Source: Microcebus murinus
Taxonomy: Eukaryota > Chordata > Mammalia > Primates > Cheirogaleidae
Length of the DNA stretch: 64,000 nt
Direction of reading: 5' to 3'
Assembly: GCF_040939455.1 (NCBI RefSeq)
Contig: NC_134117.1
Coordinates: 29,505,501-29,569,500, forward strand
Positions 25,013 to 36,310 of the stretch are shown here, one piece after another. Position 1 is the first letter of the stretch. The number at the start of each line of letters is the position of its first letter. The position numbers and the translations under genes were made by a program. Below the pieces are notes generated by a model. The model was not told the DNA's origin, did not search any database, and saw nothing but the letters and a program-made list of their open reading frames with translations.

Positions 25013-25014
<2 letters not shown>
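22615..25014. other. Intron w12/w13: mostly unassigned
   Basis: Holds a MIR fragment (23195-23345) and possible L2-like sequence near 23730-23830. Nothing else recognised before the microsatellite. Confidence 0.5.
23195..23345 (+). mobile_element. MIR fragment
   Basis: GGAAGTTCAGAGAAGTTAAA, AACTTGTTCAAGG and AGCAAGTGACAGAGCCTTCA. Confidence 0.65.
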
Positions 25015-25077
<63 letters not shown>

Positions 25078-25084
25078 TGTGTGT
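25015..25084 (+). repeat. (TC)30 then (GT)5 microsatellite
   Basis: Thirty uninterrupted TC units (25015-25074), then GT repeats. Confidence 0.98.
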
Positions 25085-25379
25085 ATGTGTTCCTAAATAC
25101 TAAATTTAGTTATAGGATTTATTTTAGTCTGTATCTGTTTTGTTCCTTCTTGTTAGCAAACAGAAACACAGGTGGTTCTTCAAAATCTGATTAATTATAA
25201 TTAAAAATTCCTTTATATAGGAATATTATAGGAAAAGATATCTCCAATCATTCTTTAGAAAGTGTAATGGTAAAAAAAATATTAAATTTTCTTTCCAATT
25301 TCTCCTCTCTACTCCCACCTCCATCCCACAAAAACCTTTGTGATCTTTGGTTGACTACACAATCCAGTGAAATAATAAA

Positions 25380-26815
25380 ATATATGGAATCAAGAAAAAA
25401 TAAATAAATAGAAAGTGCAATGGTTTAATATTTTAATGCAAATTGACATATGTTTTAAAGTAAGGAAAGTAAAGAAAGTCCATTATTCATTAAACAAGAT
25501 TTTTTTAAAAGCACAAACCATAAATAAAAAGATTGGTAAAATTAAAAACTTATTTGCATCAAAATATATCATAAAGAAAATGAAAGACAAGCCATTAGGG
25601 AAAGATAGTTTTAGCATATATAACTGACAAAGGGCTGGAACTCATAATATATAAAGAACCCCTTACAAAGAAAAGATAGATCAAACAATAGAAAAATGGA
25701 CAAAAGGCATGAAAAGCTATTTCATAGAAAAGATGCCAATGATCAATAAACTTATGAGAAGAAGCGCAAGGTGAATAGATAGGTAAACTGTGATACATCC
25801 TTATCATGGACTATTACTTGGTGTTAGAAATAAATGGGCAATAAAGCAATGAAAAGATGTGGAGCAACCTTACAGGCATGTGACTAAGTGAGGAAATAAG
25901 CTGATCTGAAAAGACTCCCTATTGTATAATTCCAACTATATGACCGTGATGGTTAATTTTGTCTGTCAACTTGGGTATGCCACAGTTTCTAGACATTTGG
26001 CCAAACTTTATTCTAGATGTTTCTGTGAAAATATTATTTTGTTTTTCTTTTTAAATTTATTTTTAATTAATTTATTTTTGTGTGTGTGAAGATATTTTTC
26101 AGATGCAATTTAAATCAGTAGGCTTTGACTAAAGCAGATCACCCTCCATAATAAGGGTGGAACTCATCCAATCAGTTGAAAGCCTTACTAGAAAGAAGAC
26201 TGACTTCCCCAGTGGAGCAGGTACTTCTGCCAGCAGGTTGCCTTCAGATTCAAACTGCAACTCTGCCCTGGGTCTCCAGCCTGCCATCCTGCCCTGCAGA
26301 TTTGGGGTTTGCCAGTCTCCATAATTGTGCGAGACAATTCCTTAAAATAAACAAATAAATCTCTCTCTTTCTTTATACATATCGTATTGGTTCTGTTTCT
26401 CTGGAAAATCCTGATTCATACAATGACACCTGGAAAGGGCAAAACTGTGGAGGTAGAAAAAGATCCATTTGTTCCCAGAGGGAGGGAGGGATGAATAGAG
26501 GAAGGACACAAGATTTTTACGGCAGTGAAACTCTTCTGGCATGATACTATAGTGGTGGATATATGTCATTATATATTTGTCAAAAATGTACAACACAAAG
26601 TGTGACCCCTATGGACTTTTGTTGATAATGCTGTGTTGATGTTGGCTCACGGATTATATTAAAAATAAAGATACCACACTGATGCAGGATGTTGATGCTG
26701 AGGATGGCTGCATGTGTGTTGTGGTGAGGGGATTTAGGGGGAACTCTCTGTATTTTGCACCTACTTCTACTGTGAACCTAAAAATTCTCTAAAAACTAAA
26801 GTAGGTTAAGTATTT
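25380..26815 (+). mobile_element. Old L1M 3' end, split by an LTR
   Basis: L1M 3' sequence runs to 25944 (TCCAACTATATGAC) and continues at 26423 (ATGACACCTGGAAAGGGCAA...). The gap is an LTR flanked by duplicated ATGAC. It ends near 26815 (CTGTGAACCTAAAAATTCTC). Confidence 0.82.
25945..26422 (+). mobile_element. Solo LTR, ERVL/MaLR-like, inserted in L1M
   Basis: Starts TGATGGTTAATTTTGTCTGT and ends CTGATTCATACA, with conserved internal blocks (CATCCAATCAGTTGAAAG; TTGGTTCTGTTTCTCTGGA). It is flanked by the 5-bp duplication ATGAC (25940-25944, 26423-26427). No internal retroviral genes. Subfamily not resolved. Confidence 0.78.
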
Positions 26816-27091
26816 AAAATTGATAAAAACTCAACTTCATTAGAAATATGGGAATATAAACTAAACCATAATGAGACTACCATTTTAGATCACTCATATT
26901 GGGAAAAATAATTTTAAAAATATAGAATGTTATTGAAGATATGTATGGCACAATAGGAAATTTTATATACTGCTGTTGGGAGTATATATTAGTACAATCA
27001 CTTCAGAAAGCAGTTTGGCATTATCTAGTAAAGATGAAGCTGACTTTAGCTACAACCTAGCAATTCTACTGCTAGGCATATAACCTAGAGC

Positions 27092-27434
27092 AGTGATTCC
27101 CAATCTTTTTGGCACCAGGGACTGGTTTCAGGGAAGACGATTTTCCACTGATTAGGGAGCAGGTTTGAGGGATGCTTGGGCAGTGATGGGAGCAATGGGG
27201 AAGCTGTAGCAGCTGTAAATATAGATGAAGCTTCCCTTGCTCTCCTGCCGCACACCTGCTATGTGGCCTGGGTTCCTGAGTTTCACGGAAGACAATTTTT
27301 CCACCGATTGGCAGGTGCTGGGGCTGAGTGTAGGGATTGAAGGGGGAGAGAGGCGGAGCTCAGATGGTGTTGTGAGGCCAGTTCCTAACAAGCCCAGGGT
27401 ACTGGGCTGTGGCCAGGGGGTTGGAGACTGTAGT
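27092..27434 (+). mobile_element. hAT non-autonomous transposon, copy 2
   Basis: Same family as 9047-9492 and 62896-63203: starts with CCCAATCTTTTTGGCACCAG after CAGTGATT and ends GGTTGGAGACTG. Flanking 8-mers CCTAGAGC (27084) and CCTAGTGC (27435) look like a diverged target duplication. Confidence 0.8.
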
Positions 27435-27442
27435 CCTAGTGC

Positions 27443-27625
27443 ACAAGTTCTCAAAGTGTTGTCACCTGACAGCATTAGTACCACCTGGGAACATGCTAAT
27501 AATGGAATTATCAGGCCCTATCCCATATCCACTGAATTAGAAACTAGGGAGGTGAGCCCAGCAACTGTGTTTTAAGAAGTTATCTAGGTGATTCCAGTGC
27601 ACAAAGAAGTTTGAGAGCCACTGTC
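27443..27625 (-). mobile_element. MER5A-like hAT element
   Basis: Starts CAAGTTCTCAAAGTGTTGTC, has ACCACCTGGGAACATGCTAA and AGGTGATTCCAGTGCACAAA, and ends TTTGAGAGCCACTG. These are typical MER5A ends and core. Strand is nominal because the element is near-palindromic at its ends. Confidence 0.75.
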
Positions 27626-27805
27626 TTAAAAAGAAAGTCTTGCACATGTGCTCCAGAAAACAAGGGCAAGAATGTCCAAAGCATTTTTTTGTAATGGCAA
27701 AAAAACTGGAAAAAAGATAAATGTGTATCAACAGAAAAAAAAAATAAATAAATTGTGGCATTTTCATGCAATGTAATGCTATATGGAAGTGAAAATAAGT
27801 AACAG

Positions 27806-28193
27806 TGCCTTAGTTTGTTTTGTGCTGCTATAACAGAACACCTGAGACTGGGTAATTTATAAAGAACAGAAATTGATTTCTTACAGTTCTGGAGGGTGAG
27901 AAGTCCAAGATCAAGGTGCTAGCATCTGGTGTCTGGTGAGGGCCCTCTTCCCATATCCTCACATGGCATAAGGCCAAAGGGCAAGCTAGGGAGGAATGTT
28001 GTGTCCTCATATGGCAGAAGAGCAGAAGAGTGTGAACCCACTCCCACAAGCCCTTTTTATAATTATTACATTCATGAAAGTGGAGTCCTTATGACCTAAA
28101 CACCTCCCATTAGGTTCCACCTCCTAATCCTGTTGCATTGGGGATTGAGTTTCTAACAAATAAATTTGGGCAGGACACATTCAAACCATAGCA
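27806..28193 (-). mobile_element. MaLR (MST/MLT1-type) solo LTR, antisense
   Basis: On the minus strand it starts TGCTATGGTTTGAATGTGTC and ends AACAAACTAAGGCA. It contains TAAATTACCCAGTCTCAGG, a hallmark of MST/MLT1 LTRs. Flanks AACAG and AGCAG may be the 5-bp duplication. Confidence 0.82.
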
Positions 28194-28701
28194 AGCAGCT
28201 GCAAGCATGAACATGGATGAATCTCTCAAAATAATTAAAAGTAAAGAAACAAGATTACAGAAGAATACATAAATATAACTCAATTTACATAAAGTTAAAA
28301 ACATGCATAAATACATAATACATAGTTAGGGATAAATACTTATGAAGTAAAATTGTAAGGAAGAGAAATAGTGATTAGAGAAGAATGATAAACACAAATT
28401 CATGGTTGTTACCTCTGGTAGGAAAAAAAAGAAGATGCAGTTACGTTTGGGCACAGATGACCTTCTAAATTATTGGTAATATTCTATTATTTAAGCTGAA
28501 TGGTGGATACACAGGTATTCATTTTATTTCTTCAGAACCTATGTTTACATATATTTCATATATTAGTTTATATGTATGAAATATTTCATAATTTTAAAAA
28601 ATAAATCCTATATCGATCATTATATACAATAAATGGCTCAAGAAAAGAATTTTGTTATTGCTCTTTTTTTAGAAGCTGTGGAAAAATAGACTCCAACTTA
28701 C

Positions 28702-28811
28702 ATAAAATCTACTTTAATTTCTTCATTCCAGCATGGATGAGATCCACTTGCAGTGTTGGTTTGGTATACAGTGTGCTGAAAAGACACTTCCACAAAAGGG
28801 TGTACAGCTTC
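28702..28811 (-). CDS. CC2D2B: CC2D2B exon w12, C2 domain core
   Basis: 110 bases, acceptor GTTTCAG, donor GTAAGT. Phase 0 in, AT left over. It encodes EAVHPFVEVSFQHTVYQTNT, then SGSHPCWNEEIKVDF. The pattern HPFVEVSFQ...T...G..P.WNEE is the classic C2 beta strand plus P-x-W-N-E motif. Confidence 0.96.
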
Positions 28812-28929
28812 CTGAAACACATAATAAACATTGACTAGACTTTTGTAATATTTTATACAGTTGATAAAGGTAGAAGGCTAGGAAATTATTTGGCAACTGT
28901 ATTGCTAAGTTTTTCTAGTTTTTCTAACA

Positions 28930-29376
28930 GCTATTATTTATTCGTTCATTTAATGAACATCTACTGGTCTTGTTCTATATCAGGTATTATTCTAGGACCC
29001 CAAAATAAATAGAATGTTCCCTTAGGGAGTTCATGGTCTATAAGGGGAAAATCAACAGGTAAACAAATAAGGGCAGTGAAATGTGAGGAATGAAATAGGA
29101 GAAATATATTCAGGGTATAAGAATTACTTAGGAAAGGGAGTGATTAGCTGTCTGGGGTGAGGACAAAGAGGGCATCACAGAGAAAATATCACTTGAGCTT
29201 GGGCTTTGAAACATTAAGTAGTGTAGTTCACTTGGCCAATAATATGCAGATGTATTGAGGCCATTCCAGGCAAAGGAAACAACAAATAGTTTCCTTGTAG
29301 AACAAGTAGTAGTATGATAGAGCTGGGAAGTAGAGAGAGATGAGGCTGATTGGTAGGCAAGGCCAGATTATCGAAG
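28930..29376 (+). mobile_element. Old L2-like interspersed repeat (family unsure)
   Basis: TTATTCGTTCATTTAATGAA, ATCAACAGGTAAACAAATAA, GACAAAGAGGGCATCACAGA, GCCATTCCAGGCAAAGGAAA and AGGCCAGATTATCGAAGATT follow the order of an old mammalian repeat. It continues past the Alu at 29731. Family not certain. Confidence 0.5.
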
Positions 29377-29389
29377 ATTGTGTGGTTTC

Positions 29390-29717
29390 TTTTTTTTACT
29401 GAGACAGAGTCTCACTCTGTTTCCCTGGGCTAAAGTGCCGTGGCGTTAGCCTAGCTCACAGCAACCTCAAACTCCTGGGCTCGAGTGATCCTTTTGCCTC
29501 AGCCTCCTGAGTAGCTGGGACTACAGGCATGCACCACCATGCCCGGCTAATTTTTTTCTATATATTTTTAGTTGGCCAATTAATTTCTTTCTATTTTTAG
29601 TAGAGACGAGGTCTTGCTCTTGCTCAGGCTGGTTTCGAACTCCTGACCTCAAGCGATCCGCCCACCTCAGCCTCCCAAGTGCTAGGATATAGGCATGAGC
29701 CACCACGCCTGGCCTAC
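29390..29717 (-). mobile_element. Lemur-type Alu, antisense
   Basis: Complete dimer with T tail at left. The linker TTAGTTGGCCAATTAATTTC is the form I associate with lemur Alus. Target duplication ATTGTGTGG(T/C)TTC at 29377-29389 and 29718-29730. Confidence 0.95.
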
Positions 29718-29924
29718 ATTGTGTGGCTTCCAAGGAGCTTGTACCTTACTCTACAGACCCTGAAAGCAGGGAATGAAATGGTTAAAATTACATTTTATAA
29801 AGAACACCTTCACTGTGTTACAAAAACCCAAGGAAAATAGAGATGAAGAGACCAATTACAAGCCAACTGCAATTCAGAGTAAACATAATCAATATTGTAC
29901 TTTACAGAAGTGTTAAATACTTAT

Positions 29925-30021
29925 CTCATTTAGGATCTCATCTGAGGCTATTGATTGGACTGTTTCTTTATTTCTGAGGCAAGATATAGGTGACATCAAA
30001 AAATTAGGCATATCCAAGACT
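29925..30021 (-). CDS. CC2D2B: CC2D2B exon w11, with non-canonical AT donor
   Basis: 97 bases. The acceptor TTCTTAAAG is normal, but the donor reads GAG|ATAAGT instead of GAG|GTAAGT. The exon is inferred from three facts: a 32-codon open frame (VLDMPNFLMSPISC...SIASDEILNE), exact phase fit to w10 (AG+A) and to w12 (phase 0), and the need for a linker between them. Skipping it shifts the frame and meets a stop in w12. Reading through the donor meets TAA after four codons. Confidence 0.8.
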
Positions 30022-31379
30022 CTTTAAGAAAAACAATATAGAAACATATACCTTAATTAGTTTTCATATTAGTTTTGGCAGCAGTGGGTAGGTTTTCTTC
30101 CTGTATTTATGGAGATATATAATTCAGTTATTCTGGATTTTATAGAGTTTGCTTTGGATTGTCACATTGTAGGTAGGTAAAGCTAAACATCTGACAATCA
30201 CTACTCTGGAAGAGTGCCTCCTAAATGCTGATATGGATTAGATCCAATCTATGATAAAATTTTCACTGGTATTCAGCAAAAGAAGAGCAATAAGGCAAGT
30301 GATACTTTGAGAATATATCCTTCCTACTTTTTTGGTGTTACACTATTTTTTCTTTTACATAATGATTACAGAAAATGGTGGTTACTTTATATGTCCTTAT
30401 TGCATGAAACAGCCTTTGAAATGTATTTTTGAGAATATTGTATTCAATTAGATGAATAAGGTCATAGTTTGTAAAACATAGGCAAAACCTTTATGACATT
30501 TTAACTATAGATTAGTAGCCAGTAAGCAAAATGTTTGTTTTTCATAGGTAGAATTCATGGGTCGTGGTAAACATAAAATAATCAGGTAGAGCACACATGT
30601 TTAAACACAGATAGAAAAGGATATCTAATATTCCTGAGGCACTTAGGCACTAAATATTCATAATATATAAATCATACATGACATTAAATACACGAGACAC
30701 TAAATATCCTGGATATACTAATCATGCATGAGCGCTCATATTCAGTATACGTTAATTTAACCATCTGTTGGTGATATCCATTTTAGCCCCACATATCTTC
30801 TGCCCAAGAAACACAAATAAAACCCCACTGAGTGCATACAGAAAGGATGGGTGAAATCCTACTTTTGTAGAAGTCACCTAAAATAACAGGTTGAAAGAAG
30901 AGGAGGGAATAAATATAGCAATTCTAATTTCATAAGCTATTCCACATTTCCTTCACAACTTTCCTGGAACATTTCCTACATCAAAATTAGTGTCCCACCT
31001 ACTTTCTACAGCTTTATGCTCCGATATTGAGAGGGTCAGTGGCATGGAATAGAGCAGTTGGCAGCAGAAGCCTTAGAATTTTCACAACAGGGAATACAGA
31101 CAAAAGGTATTTATTTGATATAGCATGAGAAGGCAAGCATGGGAAAACACCCCAAATATATACATGTTAAAGTTACTTTGGGAATCTCAAACTTCAGAAA
31201 AGTTAATATGTGGCATTGACAGTAGGTCTGACTATCCAAATGAAGATTTCAACTTTCTTTCATGTTATGCACCTGAAATATTAATCAAGTGCAAAGTTTT
31301 ACAAATAGGACAACGTGGAAATTTATCACATTTAGGACAGATCTTTTGTGATTCTAAAAATTGGGGCATGTTATCTTAC
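30022..31379. other. Intron w10/w11: unassigned sequence
   Basis: No clear repeat or gene. Short open frames here have no family look. Confidence 0.5.
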
Positions 31380-31550
31380 CTATTAACTATTGTTTTCCTC
31401 GTAGGAATATTATAGGCACTCACTATTCTGATAAGAATTTTAATATCTCCATCAGAGACAGTCTGTGCTGTCACTTTTTTCCTTTCTTTCCTTTGAGGCT
31501 TTAACTTTCTTCGTGGTTCAACAAACTTACAAATTGCTTCTGTCAACTGG
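31380..31550 (-). CDS. CC2D2B: CC2D2B exon w10, start of C2 domain
   Basis: 171 bases, acceptor CTCTTTAG, donor GTAAGA. It completes AG+C (Ser) and leaves AG for w11. It encodes QLTEAICKFVEPRRKLKPQR, then KKVTAQTVSDGDIKILIRIV and SAYNIPTRK. The family signature (EPRRKLKPxRKERKKVTAQ) precedes the first strand of the C2 fold (DIKILIRIVSAYNIP). A second AG four bases inside the exon (CCAG) would break the frame. Confidence 0.95.
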
Positions 31551-33619
31551 CTAAAGAGAATAAAAAAAGAATATCAGCCACCTACTTTTCGATTAATTCT
31601 TATAAATAAGGCCATTATTCTGAACCATATTCTTTCCATTATGAAGGGGATACAGAATTGTCTTAAACCCAAGGAAAGAATCTTTTTCTGAGCATAGAAA
31701 GGAAGAGATGCTGTTCCTTTGCACTGAGAGACAATGTTATTGCCCCGGGCCTTTTAGGTACATGGTCCAAAATGAGATAGGGACAAGGAGACGTAAAGCC
31801 ATGAAGCATGATGATCTTTCAGAAGATTATTCATTTTTAGGGACTATTCTCTTGAAAGTGCCTGGATATTCAAATTTTCTCCATGGCTCTGAAACTGGAG
31901 TTAGTTACACATGCTGCCAACTTTGGCAACAAAAATCCATGGAATTATATTTTTGTGGTCACACCCAGTTTTCCCCAAGGACTAAAAATAAAACACCATA
32001 GAGTTCATCATTCTAAATCAGTTCAAACCTTATTGGTAATACCCAGAATCTGTATGTGGCCTCCTAAGAGTTTTCTCAGAGACATGGCAGCCCCATTCTT
32101 ACCCTTAGGTTTCACATATGGACAATATGAGAATTGTGTTACTTCAGCAAAAACTCTCCCAACTGCTACTTGTAGATCTCAGCACCCTTGTATAGCTGTT
32201 CTCAGTTTTGCAGGGGAGAAACTACAGGCTTAGTGTGGTGCTACCAACAATGACTATTCCAGTAGCAATCTTAGGGCTGGTAATCTTAGAACAAAACTAA
32301 CTTGGGACAAAGGCATTTCTTTTCTTTTTCTTTCTTGCCTGAAAAACTACCAATAAGTATAGAGCAAAAACCTACCCTAAAATATAATACAATTGAAAAT
32401 ATATCATGTAGGTGTTCCAAAATGCAACTTTAAAATGACCAAATATATTTTAAGTCACCATATTTCACTTTATGCTCTGAAATTGTATTTTTGGCATATT
32501 ACTTAATTAAAATAAAAAATAGAGAACTCAGAGGATTTTGAAGATGTTAGCTTAAAGCTTTATATTTAATACTTAATCCTTAGTAGTTACCTTGTAGATA
32601 CAATTTCTTCATAATCAGTCACAATATCTGACAAGTTAAATTTGCTAATTTTGGTAATTCTTTTCATTATCAATCTTCTCATCTAAAAAATAACATTTTT
32701 AGAATTTAAAGAAATGTACTGTTTATATTTTAAGATTAAGTATTTATAAGGCTACTGGTACCACTATTTTTTACTCCTAATTTTTATAAGCAATGAATGG
32801 AAAGGGGAATTACACAAGTAAAAATATAGTTCTGTTTGCTTCTACTATTAAAAAAATTTCCAACTCTCACACTACAATTAGTTCATTTCTTTCTCTTTTT
32901 TTATCCTTCTATATCCACTCCATCTGATCTTAAACTCATTGCTCTCATATTTTTTTACATCTAACTCACAAGTATACAAGGCCAGAACTAGTTTTCACCA
33001 AAGGAGATAACTGCCATGTAAATCCACTTCTACAGTAGCCACTAGTAATGGACATGAATCTTGATCTGCAAACTCAAAGAAATATTATCACATTTCTGTG
33101 TTTCCTCTGAGTCAATCCTACTCTGACTTTAAGCCCTCATTCTGTCAGCCTGGCAAGAAAGTCAGTGCTTAAACAGAGCCATTTCCTTAAGTCCTTGTTA
33201 CTTGCAGTACCCTTAAGCCTTGGTTACTCAAAGGACTCTGAACATCTCCTTTTAATCTGAGGAAATCCCTTTCTCCTTCAACTCCATTTTTCCTAATGGG
33301 TTTAGGTTAGGCATTCAGACGCGAAACCAGGAGAAGCATGTCTGGAGGCAATTTTCTGCTTTCTGTCCTGCCACAAATCATTCTGGAGACAACGTAACCT
33401 AGAGCTGGATTACCATCTTGAATGTGGTAGGAAGATGGAGTGATGGGAGATGAATGGGAAAAACATTAACTCCTAAAAATTGTCCTGTTACATGGGCAAC
33501 CAATTGTTTCCCCTGAAGGTGAACCAGATCCGTGCAGCCCCATCACTGCCCACACACTCTCTCTCTTCTCTCCCTTGGAGAGAACATGCAGACTGGACTC
33601 CTCGCTGCTCCTCCCACAG
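31551..33619. other. Introns around exon w9: unassigned sequence
   Basis: Outside exon w9 (32591-32682) I see no clear repeat or gene. Confidence 0.5.
32591..32682 (-). CDS. CC2D2B: CC2D2B exon w9
   Basis: 92 bases, acceptor ATTTTTTAG, donor GTAACT. Phase 0 in, two bases (AG) left over. It encodes MRRLIMKRITKISKFNLSD, then IVTDYEEIVST. The basic helix followed by DYEEIVS leads into the second C2 domain. Confidence 0.9.
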
Positions 33620-33880
33620 GCCAGGGTGCTCTACTTCATAGTTTTCATGTGTGGGTTCCATCAGGCTGCATTGCTCTTTCCCAGGTAACTCCATGGCTAG
33701 TTCCCTCACCTCCTTCAGGTCTTCTGCTGAAGTGTTACCTTCTCACAGGCTTCTTTGACCACCTTATTTAAAATTGCACCCTTCTCACCAGCTCCACCCT
33801 CTGGAATTCCTATCAATTCCTATCCTCTCTTCCTACCTTTTTCTTTTTTTTGACAGCCAGTGCAACCATTCTAATAAATA
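33620..33880 (+). mobile_element. L2 fragment
   Basis: CACCTCCTTCAGGTCTTCTG, GAAGTGTTACCTTCTCACAG, GCTTCTTTGACCACCTTATT and AAAATTGCACCC are L2 3' blocks. Confidence 0.7.
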
Positions 33881-34999
33881 AACTAAAATTGAACAAATAA
33901 AATGTACACTGCTGTTTATGGACCAAGAATGCTAATTCTACATATAAAGGGTAACATATTCATTTTCCTTTTATTCAGTACCTTCATTTTCGCATACTTT
34001 AAAATAAACACAATTCAAATTTTGAAGTTTACATTAAAATATAATAGATTATAAATTTCTTATAAATTAAAAAACATAATTGCATTGCATACTTACAGGT
34101 GACTGCTGAACTCCATTGTATAGTGCTGGTGGTAAGACATATGGCTCACATTTTTTTCCCTAGGCAAGTTTGTCCCCCACTTGGTTTTAAGATATCTCAA
34201 CTCTCATGTTATTCTTACTCTGGATTTGGCTCTTCCATTGCCTTCATGGTCTTCCACTGTTCATTTTCACAATTAAGCCCCCATTACCCCATGATATGCA
34301 AAGGGGTCCATAAAAAAAGAGCCCCATCTCAGCCTGGAAATTTGCTCTAACAAAAGGTAAGGGGTTCTTCTGGACGTTTTTGTTGGGGAGCTGTAATTCA
34401 AATTTACAAACCATACCTGAGTATAAAGAAGGTTAAGAAGGACTATCCCAGTGATCCTGCTATATATTCATTCAAAGAGCTGCTTTTCAAACCACAGGTT
34501 CTTGGCCTAGGTTTCATTAACTCTATTTTCTGTTAAATACCCAGATTGAAATAATACAGTATTCTGAGCACTTAGAAACTGCATAGCTAATTCTTTCCTT
34601 TTAGTTCAAGTTCAGCATGTGATATTTAGCACCACCCAGTGGCAATCTTATGTTCTGGTGAATAAATAGTAACTTGTGCAAACTCTTAATCACAAGAGAG
34701 AACATCTCAATCAACAGACAGTAGGAAAAAAATGCAAATCAAGTTAAAGCAGTTTCATTTTTAGCATATGTGCTGCTGAAGTGAGCATGAGCAGTTTCAT
34801 TTTTAAAAAGTCATCTACTTTTAAAAGTTCAGACTGTTTTAAGATTATTTTCCTGGCCTCCTGTCTCCTTTAAGATGAAAGGCTTAGGTAGCTTAAAAAC
34901 AGCAAAGAAATAAAAATTTTCTCTTTTTCTTCTCTAGCTTTTTACATATATTGGATTTAAAATAAAATTATGTTAGAAAGGAGGGTCCAGTACATTTTT
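33881..34999. other. Intron w8/w9: unassigned sequence
   Basis: AT-rich, no recognisable element. Confidence 0.5.
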
Positions 35000-35150
35000 C
35001 TTTCTTTCTTTCTTTCTTTTTTTTTGTTTGAGATAGGTGCAGTGGCATCATCATAGCTCACTGCAGCCTTGAACTCCTGGCCTCAAGTGATCCTGCTGCC
35101 TTGGCCTCTCAAAGTGTTGGGATTACAGGTGTGAGCCACTGCTCCCGGCC
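35000..35150 (-). mobile_element. Alu monomer (FLAM-like), antisense
   Basis: Single arm: T/C-rich tail, then GTGCAGTGGCATCATCATAG through CAGGTGTGAGCCACTGCTCC. It lacks the second arm. A (TTTC)n stretch lies at 35000-35018. Confidence 0.85.
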
Positions 35151-35760
35151 TGAATTTTTCTTATGAGAAAATAGGAGTGTCATCATCAATGCTTTAAAAA
35201 ACAATGTAGAAGAGTGAGAGAGAAAAATCGGTCTCTTTCTAGAGAAATCTTCTGATTATTTCTTCTAAGAAAACCAACTGGAATACAGAATGACTCTATC
35301 CTATACCAATCTAAACATGACCTCCCTTAACAAATATATAGACAATATATGTCTTAACCAACTTGGAAGAAAAGCAAAATTATAGACACAGAAATGTATT
35401 TTCCCAAATTATTCTTTTTTCGAACTGGATTCAGTCCCAGGCTGCTGCTTACATCAGTGATCCCATCTACTAAATTGGACCAGGCTGGAGGGCTTGCATT
35501 CCACTGAAAGGGCATGAGGCACCTGCTGCCACATCAGGGAATTAAAAAAAGAAGGACCATAACTGCCCTTCAAGAACTGAAGAATTCTTTAAAGTTTGGA
35601 TATTTGGGGAACACAGACCAAGGCTGTGCCCTGATTTTCTGTTTCCGAAAGTCACACTTTAAGTTGAAAATTTGTTCTGCAGATTTCCACATATCAAAAG
35701 AAAATATATAATTTAAATCATAGTATCTTCTCAAACAGAAGAGAAAAAGTTCTTCATAGA
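35151..35760. other. Intron w8/w9: unassigned sequence
   Basis: Lies between the Alu monomer and the archease pseudogene; nothing recognised. Confidence 0.5.
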
Positions 35761-35787
35761 AGTTTTTTTCTTTTCTTTTTTGGTGTC

Positions 35788-36169
35788 TTAAATGTCAATG
35801 ATCACAAAAACTTCTGGCTTCTCTTCATTATAGACCTGCATTGCTGAATATGTTATTGCTTTGACTTTTGTTTCCTGAGGGTGTTTGGACATTGAAAATT
35901 CTTCTTCTCTCCCAGTTGACTGTAATTTGAAATTTCTTTGATCAACATTAAGTAACTTCACTTCCCAGGATATAAAGAATTCATGAGCACTGAACTTACA
36001 AAGCCATTCATCCAAAAAGTGAAACAGAAGAGACTTTAAGTCATCTCTGAACATCTTCTGTATGATCCAAATGTTCGTACTTCCTAGTGACTGGCAGATG
36101 CTTGGCCTTAATTGCCTTCTGTTCCTCGGTCGAATTGTTGTCTCTAGCATCTGCCTCTTCCTGTGCCAT
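35788..36169 (-). pseudogene. ZBTB8OS: Processed pseudogene of ZBTB8OS (archease)
   Basis: An intronless copy of the archease reading frame, the co-factor of the RTCB tRNA ligase complex. It starts MAQEEADARDNNSTEEQ and ends EEKPEVFVIIDI before TAA. The first 41 codons run to HLDHTEDVQ, then the frame jumps and resumes at DDLKSLLFHFLDEWL. Against a 167-residue parent, the missing part is exactly 122 bases, which causes the frameshift. An A-rich stretch follows the stop (plus-strand T-rich 35763-35782). Flanks TTCTTCATAG (near 35751) and TTTTTTCATAG (36181) may be a target duplication, and the copy sits in an L2. It is a retrocopy, not expected to be functional, lying in the CC2D2B intron between w9 and w8. 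Confidence 0.92.
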
Positions 36170-36180
36170 CTCTTCCTACT

Positions 36181-36310
36181 TTTTTCATAGCACGTTTCAC
36201 TCTTTAACATACTAATAATGTGCTGTTCATTATCTTATATATTCTATATATTCCAGGAGGTCAGGGATTATAGCAAGTATTCAATAAATATTTGTTGAAT
36301 AAATTAACAA
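36181..36310 (+). mobile_element. L2 3' end
   Basis: TTTTTTCATAGCACGTTTCA, CAGGAGGTCAGGGATTATAG and TTCAATAAATATTTGTTGAA. The archease pseudogene abuts its left edge. Confidence 0.75.

Larger units (their letters stand above)
26820..28600 (+). mobile_element. Old L1M fragment, split by three later insertions
   Basis: Decayed L1M sequence (26820-27091, 27626-27805, 28194-28600) interrupted in order by a hAT element, a MER5A and an antisense MaLR LTR. L1 blocks on both sides of each insert read on from one another. Limits approximate. Confidence 0.72.

Noticed and set aside
24994..25194. Open frame coding a Ser-Leu repeat
   Set aside because: It is the translation of the (TC)n microsatellite.
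31125..31415. 96-codon plus-strand open frame
   Set aside because: It overlaps minus-strand exon w10's donor side, and its sequence has no domain look.
31546..31550. Alternative acceptor four bases inside exon w10 (CCAG)
   Set aside because: Using it would lose four bases and break the frame.
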